Source of the DNA: Candidatus Kapaibacterium sp.
GTDB taxonomy: Bacteria > Bacteroidota > Ignavibacteria > Kapaibacteriales > UBA2268
DNA length: 9,700 nucleotides
Direction of reading: 5' to 3'
Assembly (NCBI GenBank): GCA_030835065.1
Contig: JAUQWR010000329.1
Coordinates: 1-9,700, forward strand
A program made the position numbers and the translations under genes. The notes beneath the pieces are model-generated. The model saw only the letters and a list, made by a program, of their open reading frames with translations. It was not told the origin of the DNA and did not search any database. Of this stretch, positions 6,565 through 9,700 are shown piece by piece; position 1 is the stretch's first letter, and each line of letters begins with the position of its first letter.

Positions 6565-6903
6565 ATGAGAATTGATACTGAATTGTCTAAAACTAATGTT
6601 TTTGCCGACAAATCAATTGCACAGCACACAGAATCAAAGGATTTATCTAAAGTAGAGGAAAATGATAAACCCATAGACTACGGCAGCCACTTCGTTGCCG
6701 AAAGTAAGTCTTTGTTTATGAATGTGCTCAAACCACTAATCGAAGCTGCTAATTATCAGAGCCTTGATCCAATTAAACGTAATGACTCTGATACAATTAA
6801 TGATGCTACTTATTCGCCTGCTCAATCAATCAATTCCAATATTTCTAACAAATACAAAAGTGCACAATCTTCAGATAAAAGTGGATTCAGTAAACTTTTT
6901 TAA
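6565..6903 (+). CDS. Hypothetical protein, 112 residues
   Basis: I do not recognise this protein. It has no signal peptide, membrane segment or lipobox. It is polar and rich in Ser, Asn, Asp and Lys, with a single hydrophobic stretch likely to be a helix (about 42-64, FVAESKSLFMNVLKPLIEAA). The C-terminal third is low complexity (PAQSINSNISNKYKSAQSSDKSGFSKLF), suggesting disorder. It starts at the ATG at 6565 after GGGGGTAAA, where the G run could serve as a weak ribosome site. It stands alone between AT-rich spacers, divergent from glgA and 204 bp before the next gene. Base and codon use resemble its neighbours. It may be a lineage-specific small cytoplasmic protein; the possibility that it is a chance open frame cannot be fully dismissed, though its length in AT-rich DNA and a plausible start argue for a gene. 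Confidence 0.6.
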   Translation: MRIDTELSKTNVFADKSIAQHTESKDLSKVEENDKPIDYGSHFVAESKSLFMNVLKPLIEAANYQSLDPIKRNDSDTINDATYSPAQSINSNISNKYKSAQSSDKSGFSKLF

Positions 6904-7107
6904 TCTAATGATTCCTTAATATTTATTTATGACTAATTTATAATTTTGTCGTAAATACACACAGTTCCTTAACACATTGTAATCATTTTATTTAGCTGTT
7001 TATACCAAAACACCGCAGTTTAAATTTTAATAAATTATAATTTTTGCATTATTTTATTCAATTTTTGTTAAATTAATATTACATTTTTATTATTTTTTGG
7101 TGTTCTG
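6904..7107 (+). other. AT-rich spacer without gene
   Basis: This 204-bp gap holds no ORF with a sensible start, no tRNA-like fold and no GC-rich hairpin. Apart from promoter-like TAATTTTG (6941-6948) and the box before 7108, I see nothing definite. No clear terminator follows the 112-residue ORF. Confidence 0.5.
7064..7099 (+). promoter_or_regulatory. Candidate promoter for the T9SS cargo gene
   Basis: TATTTTTTG (7091-7099) resembles TAnnTTTG with one extra T, and a TTTG lies 23 bp upstream (7064-7067), about the spacing seen for -33/-7 pairs in Bacteroidota. The box ends 8 nt before the ATG at 7108, so the mRNA leader would be extremely short. Another box, TAATTTTG at 6941-6948, would give a leader of about 150 nt. 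Confidence 0.27.
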
Positions 7108-9510
7108 ATGAAAAAATACTTTATCCTTGCTTTACTATTTATAGTAGCTGTAGATAGCTTTTCTGCAAAAAAGAAATTACTTCTCGAAGAATTTACCGGT
7201 GCTTGGTGCGGATGGTGCCCTAATGGTACTTATTACCAAGATTCTCTCACAAAAGCTTACCCAAATGATGTGATTGGTATTAGGCATCATACTGGCGATG
7301 CTATGGCAAGCCCCGAAACCCAATCTCTATATAACAACATGGGACCTGGCGGGGTACCTTCTTCCGGATTTGACAGACTTTATTTCGACGATCCTTACGA
7401 ACCCGGCCAAAAAACTTACTTGCTTTATACTGATACTTGGTTTCACTATACAGACTCTTTGAAAAATTTGGAAGCTAAAGTAGACGTAAACCTTTCTTGG
7501 AATTACGATGAAATTACTAAAACAATTAATGGCAAAATCAATGCTGAATTTCTAGAAGATATTAATTATCAAACTACTTTTATTGTGTTTGTCTGCGAGG
7601 ATTCTATTGTTGGAACCGGATCTGCATATGATCAAAATAATTATATTTCACAAAATCCTGATTTCGTTGGCCATCCTTACTACTTCGAACCAGCGGTTAT
7701 CAAAGGATATCACCACAATCGTGTGGTTCGTCAGATTTTAGGTGGTATTTGGGGCACTAAACTCGTTATGCCAAAGTCTGTAAAAAAAGGCGACAAATAT
7801 TCTTGGACCTTTTCTACTGTTTTAAATGATTTGAAGGGCGCTAATCCTAGTAATATTAAAAATGTATTTCTTGTTGGTTCCGTTGGTATCGATGAACCGG
7901 CAATTGCTGATATTCTCAACTCCAATTATGGTGTGAAAGAAAATTTTGAAAGCTTTGCATTAAGCTTGCCTAACAAAACTATTTACACTAATAAAGATAC
8001 TCTTATCAATATTTATATTAATAACAATTATAGTAAACTTAAAACATATTCAATGACCTGCGAAAAAATTGAATATGGTGCAGACTGGGCAGCTACTTTT
8101 ATTGGTCCTAGTCAAAACATATTGGTTGATGCGAAACGCCATTCATTTCAAAAATTGTTAATTCCAATTAGCAGCGAAGGTATGGCTAAGTATAGAATTA
8201 AACTAATTGATACTGAAGAACCTAACAACATACTTTTTGAAGAAATCACTGTATATAATACAGCATCCAAAAAAATATTCCTAACTAATGATGTTACTAA
8301 AAGACATATTGAATTGATTACTAAGCATGCAAAAAATGATTACGTTTTTGTAGACTATTCGATACTTGATACTAATGAAATCAATAAATATCCAAACTTG
8401 AAGCTTGTGGTCGACGACAATTCAAATTGTGCGGCTATCTCAGATTATAATGAGTCTCTTTATCGATATATATTCAAAAAAGGTGCTTCATTGCTTGTTA
8501 TTGGCAACTATATAAATAAAGCTATCGATGATTCTCCAAAATTGAAAGCCTTATTTAGTGAAATGAACTTGGAAATGCTCAACAGTTCTTGGAAGTATGC
8601 TAATGGAATAGCAACATTAAAAGGAATCAGTACTGATCCTGTAACTAATGAAGCAGATTTTAATCTTAATTTCGCAAATAACAATGTTGAATTTTCATTA
8701 TTCAATGCACAAACCTTCAACAATAATTATCCAATTCTAAAAAATTCCAAAAATAATATTTTCGCTGTTAGAGGATATTATAAAAATATTAGATATTTAT
8801 TTGCAGGATTTAGTCTTTTAGACATTAATGATGAAACAAAAGCAATGTCATTTTTCGACAAGTCAGTATTTTGGTTGTTGAACGACAACGAAAAAGCAGC
8901 ACATTTATACAATCCTGAATCTTTCTATTCTTTCCAATCTGTTACAATTGGCACAAAAGATACAATCGATATTCCAATTTTCAATATTGGCACAGATGAT
9001 CTTACATTAAACCAGTTAAAAGTAAAAATGACTGATGGCGAAAGTCTAAAATTCTTCCTTATTGAAAATTCTCCTGCATTGATTCATCCCAAAGATAGTG
9101 CTATAATAAAAGTAGGGTTTGAATCAAGTTCCAAATCTCAATACAAAGGAGCTCTTGTTATTTATTCCAACGATAAGTACAGAGATTCAGTAGTAATAAA
9201 TCTAACAGGAAGAGGCAAAGTTAATTCAATTCAAGAGACAAAATCAGAGAGTTTTGATTTGGAAATTTTCCCAAATCCAATTAATACTCAGGCAAGTCTT
9301 AAAATATTCTTAAAGAAGGAATTTACTGAATGCAATTTGAGAATTATTGATATAAGCGGAAAATTGCTCTATTCTGAATTAATACAAAACCTTAGTATTG
9401 GCGAAAACAATTATACACTACCAATCGAAAAACTAAATTCCGGAACTTACTTGATCGAAGTAAAAGCCGGAACAGAAGTCTTAAGTAAGCAGATTATAGT
9501 ATATAAATAG
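7108..9510 (+). CDS. Secreted Omp28/thioredoxin-like multidomain protein with T9SS tail
   Basis: This 800-residue protein has a signal peptide (1-20, FSA|KK). LLLEEFTGAWCGWCPNG (24-40) is the Omp28-related/thioredoxin-like start with a CGWC active site (C34, C37), and VP at 83-84 fits the cis-proline loop. A beta-rich segment continues the Omp28-like region to about 280. About 388-592 resembles the GATase-like domain seen in secreted Bacteroidota proteins: YIFKKGASLLVIGNYI (454-469) and IRYLFAGFSLLDIND (561-575). A choice-of-anchor-D-like Ig module follows (about 612-703, GTKDTIDIPIFNIGTDDL to VINLTGRG). The C-terminus (716-800) is a type A T9SS sorting domain: LEIFPNPINTQ, IIDISGKLL, LNSGTYLIEV, QIIVYK. 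It should cross the outer membrane and be released or surface-anchored. A thiol-disulfide role is suggested by CGWC, but no substrate can be named; Omp28-type proteins are also described as adhesins. It stands alone with AT-rich flanks. Confidence 0.85.
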   Translation: MKKYFILALLFIVAVDSFSAKKKLLLEEFTGAWCGWCPNGTYYQDSLTKAYPNDVIGIRHHTGDAMASPETQSLYNNMGPGGVPSSGFDRLYFDDPYEPGQKTYLLYTDTWFHYTDSLKNLEAKVDVNLSWNYDEITKTINGKINAEFLEDINYQTTFIVFVCEDSIVGTGSAYDQNNYISQNPDFVGHPYYFEPAVIKGYHHNRVVRQILGGIWGTKLVMPKSVKKGDKYSWTFSTVLNDLKGANPSNIKNVFLVGSVGIDEPAIADILNSNYGVKENFESFALSLPNKTIYTNKDTLINIYINNNYSKLKTYSMTCEKIEYGADWAATFIGPSQNILVDAKRHSFQKLLIPISSEGMAKYRIKLIDTEEPNNILFEEITVYNTASKKIFLTNDVTKRHIELITKHAKNDYVFVDYSILDTNEINKYPNLKLVVDDNSNCAAISDYNESLYRYIFKKGASLLVIGNYINKAIDDSPKLKALFSEMNLEMLNSSWKYANGIATLKGISTDPVTNEADFNLNFANNNVEFSLFNAQTFNNNYPILKNSKNNIFAVRGYYKNIRYLFAGFSLLDINDETKAMSFFDKSVFWLLNDNEKAAHLYNPESFYSFQSVTIGTKDTIDIPIFNIGTDDLTLNQLKVKMTDGESLKFFLIENSPALIHPKDSAIIKVGFESSSKSQYKGALVIYSNDKYRDSVVINLTGRGKVNSIQETKSESFDLEIFPNPINTQASLKIFLKKEFTECNLRIIDISGKLLYSELIQNLSIGENNYTLPIEKLNSGTYLIEVKAGTEVLSKQIIVYK

Positions 9511-9539
9511 TATTTTAGGCTTTATAATAAATATTTCCC

Positions 9540-9575
9540 ATTACCCTCGAGTGCCGCCCGACTTTAATCGGGCGG
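9540..9575. repeat. Palindromic intergenic repeat, copy A
   Basis: The copy starts ATTACCCTCGAG and ends in a hairpin of CCGCCCGA (9554-9561), a 6-nt loop and TCGGGCGG (9568-9575), an 8-bp perfect GC-rich stem. It lies 30-44 bp after the cargo gene stop. It could act as a transcription terminator or mRNA-stabilising structure, but only a broken T-rich stretch (ATTTTC at 9581) follows, so I list it as a REP-like repeat. Copy B at 9663-9699 shares its first nine bases and its final arm. Confidence 0.6.
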
Positions 9576-9617
9576 TCTGCATTTTCTTCAGTTAAGAGTA
9601 TTTTAAGAGTCCACCCC

Positions 9618-9634
9618 GTCTGCCTTCGGCAGAC
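9618..9634. repeat. GC-rich palindrome GTCTGCC-TTC-GGCAGAC
   Basis: A perfect 7-bp stem (9618-9624 with 9628-9634) with a three-base loop. Short palindromes of the form TCTGCCTTCGGCAGA are, from memory, common as dispersed intergenic repeats in Bacteroidota and related genomes. It has no T tract and lies 108 bp beyond the gene, so terminator function is unlikely. Confidence 0.55.
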
Positions 9635-9662
9635 ACCCATGATTATAAATTGGAACCGTCTT

Positions 9663-9699
9663 ATTACCCTCTTGAGGGTCGACCGACGTAGTCGGGCGG
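9663..9699. repeat. Palindromic intergenic repeat, copy B
   Basis: The copy starts ATTACCCTC, identical to copy A over nine bases, and ends CCGAC-GTA-GTCGG-GCGG, matching copy A's (A/G)TCGGGCGG arm. Inside it ACCCTCTTGAGGGT (9666-9679) is itself an inverted repeat (6-bp arms, two-base centre), absent from copy A. The second hairpin is 9683-9687 with 9691-9695. The element may extend past the right edge of the window. Confidence 0.5.
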
Positions 9700-9700
9700 G

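Larger units (their letters stand above)
9511..9700. other. Non-coding end with GC-rich palindromes
   Basis: After the T9SS cargo gene the window holds no coding sequence. Amid AT-rich DNA there are four GC-rich inverted repeats and a pair of related elements, described separately. An 8-base direct repeat TTAAGAGT occurs at 9592-9599 and 9603-9610. The region probably belongs to a cluster of intergenic repeats that continues beyond the right edge. Confidence 0.6.

Noticed and set aside
6904..7107. tRNA or small RNA gene in the spacer
   Set aside because: No cloverleaf, no GC-rich stem and no terminator hairpin can be found in this AT-rich stretch.
9554..9575. Hairpin as an intrinsic terminator of the T9SS cargo gene
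   Set aside because: The stem is strong but is followed by TCTGCATTTTC and not by a continuous T run, and the same element recurs at 9663-9699, so a repeat is the better reading. Partial termination remains possible.
9540..9700. CRISPR array
   Set aside because: There are only two diverged copies, with different internal sequence and no regular spacers, and no cas genes nearby.
1..9700. Defence system, toxin-antitoxin pair, prophage or insertion sequence
   Set aside because: No transposase, integrase, nuclease, helicase or toxin motifs were seen in any of the genes; the region reads as core and envelope genes.

Overview
The window reads as AT-rich chromosomal DNA from a Bacteroidota-related bacterium of the FCB group (Ignavibacteria, Kapabacteria or Chlorobi-like relatives are plausible; I cannot fix the lineage). 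The grounds are a secreted protein with a C-terminal type IX secretion (T9SS) sorting tail, a DUF4270-type lipoprotein, an outer-membrane barrel of the kind common in Bacteroidota, several TAnnTTTG-like -7 boxes, and start sites that often lack a Shine-Dalgarno sequence. All large genes are intact except the one cut by the left edge.

Left part (1-1736): the first 71 codons of murE (peptidoglycan precursor ligase) run leftwards off the window. Divergent from it, and rightward, are a signal-peptide-bearing PAP2 phosphatase and a small lipoprotein with an NTF2/SnoaL-like domain, 57-72 bp apart depending on the start chosen for the second gene. They meet the leftward block at a strong bidirectional terminator (about 1752-1798).

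Centre (1814-6351, minus strand): a tight four-gene block reads glgA (glycogen/starch synthase), DUF4270-like lipoprotein, outer-membrane beta-barrel, hslV (proteasome-like peptidase). The gaps are 27 bp, a 4-bp ATGA overlap and 6 bp, so this is probably one transcript. It mixes a cytoplasmic polysaccharide enzyme, an envelope pair and a protease subunit whose ATPase partner HslU is not next to it.

Right part (6352-9700): AT-rich spacers flank a 112-residue orphan protein with no recognised domain and a promoter-like box almost touching its start. Next comes an 800-residue secreted protein: an N-terminal Omp28/thioredoxin-like domain with a CGWC motif, middle domains, a choice-of-anchor-D-like Ig module and a T9SS tail. 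The last 160 bp hold no gene but several GC-rich palindromes, including two diverged copies of one roughly 37-bp element, which look like dispersed intergenic repeats.

I find no CRISPR, tRNA, rRNA, insertion sequence or clear defence system. The most unusual points are the mixed glgA/DUF4270/barrel/hslV operon, the altered KxGGL motif in GlgA, the orphan HslV with an N-terminal extension, the extracellular CGWC protein and the terminal palindrome cluster.
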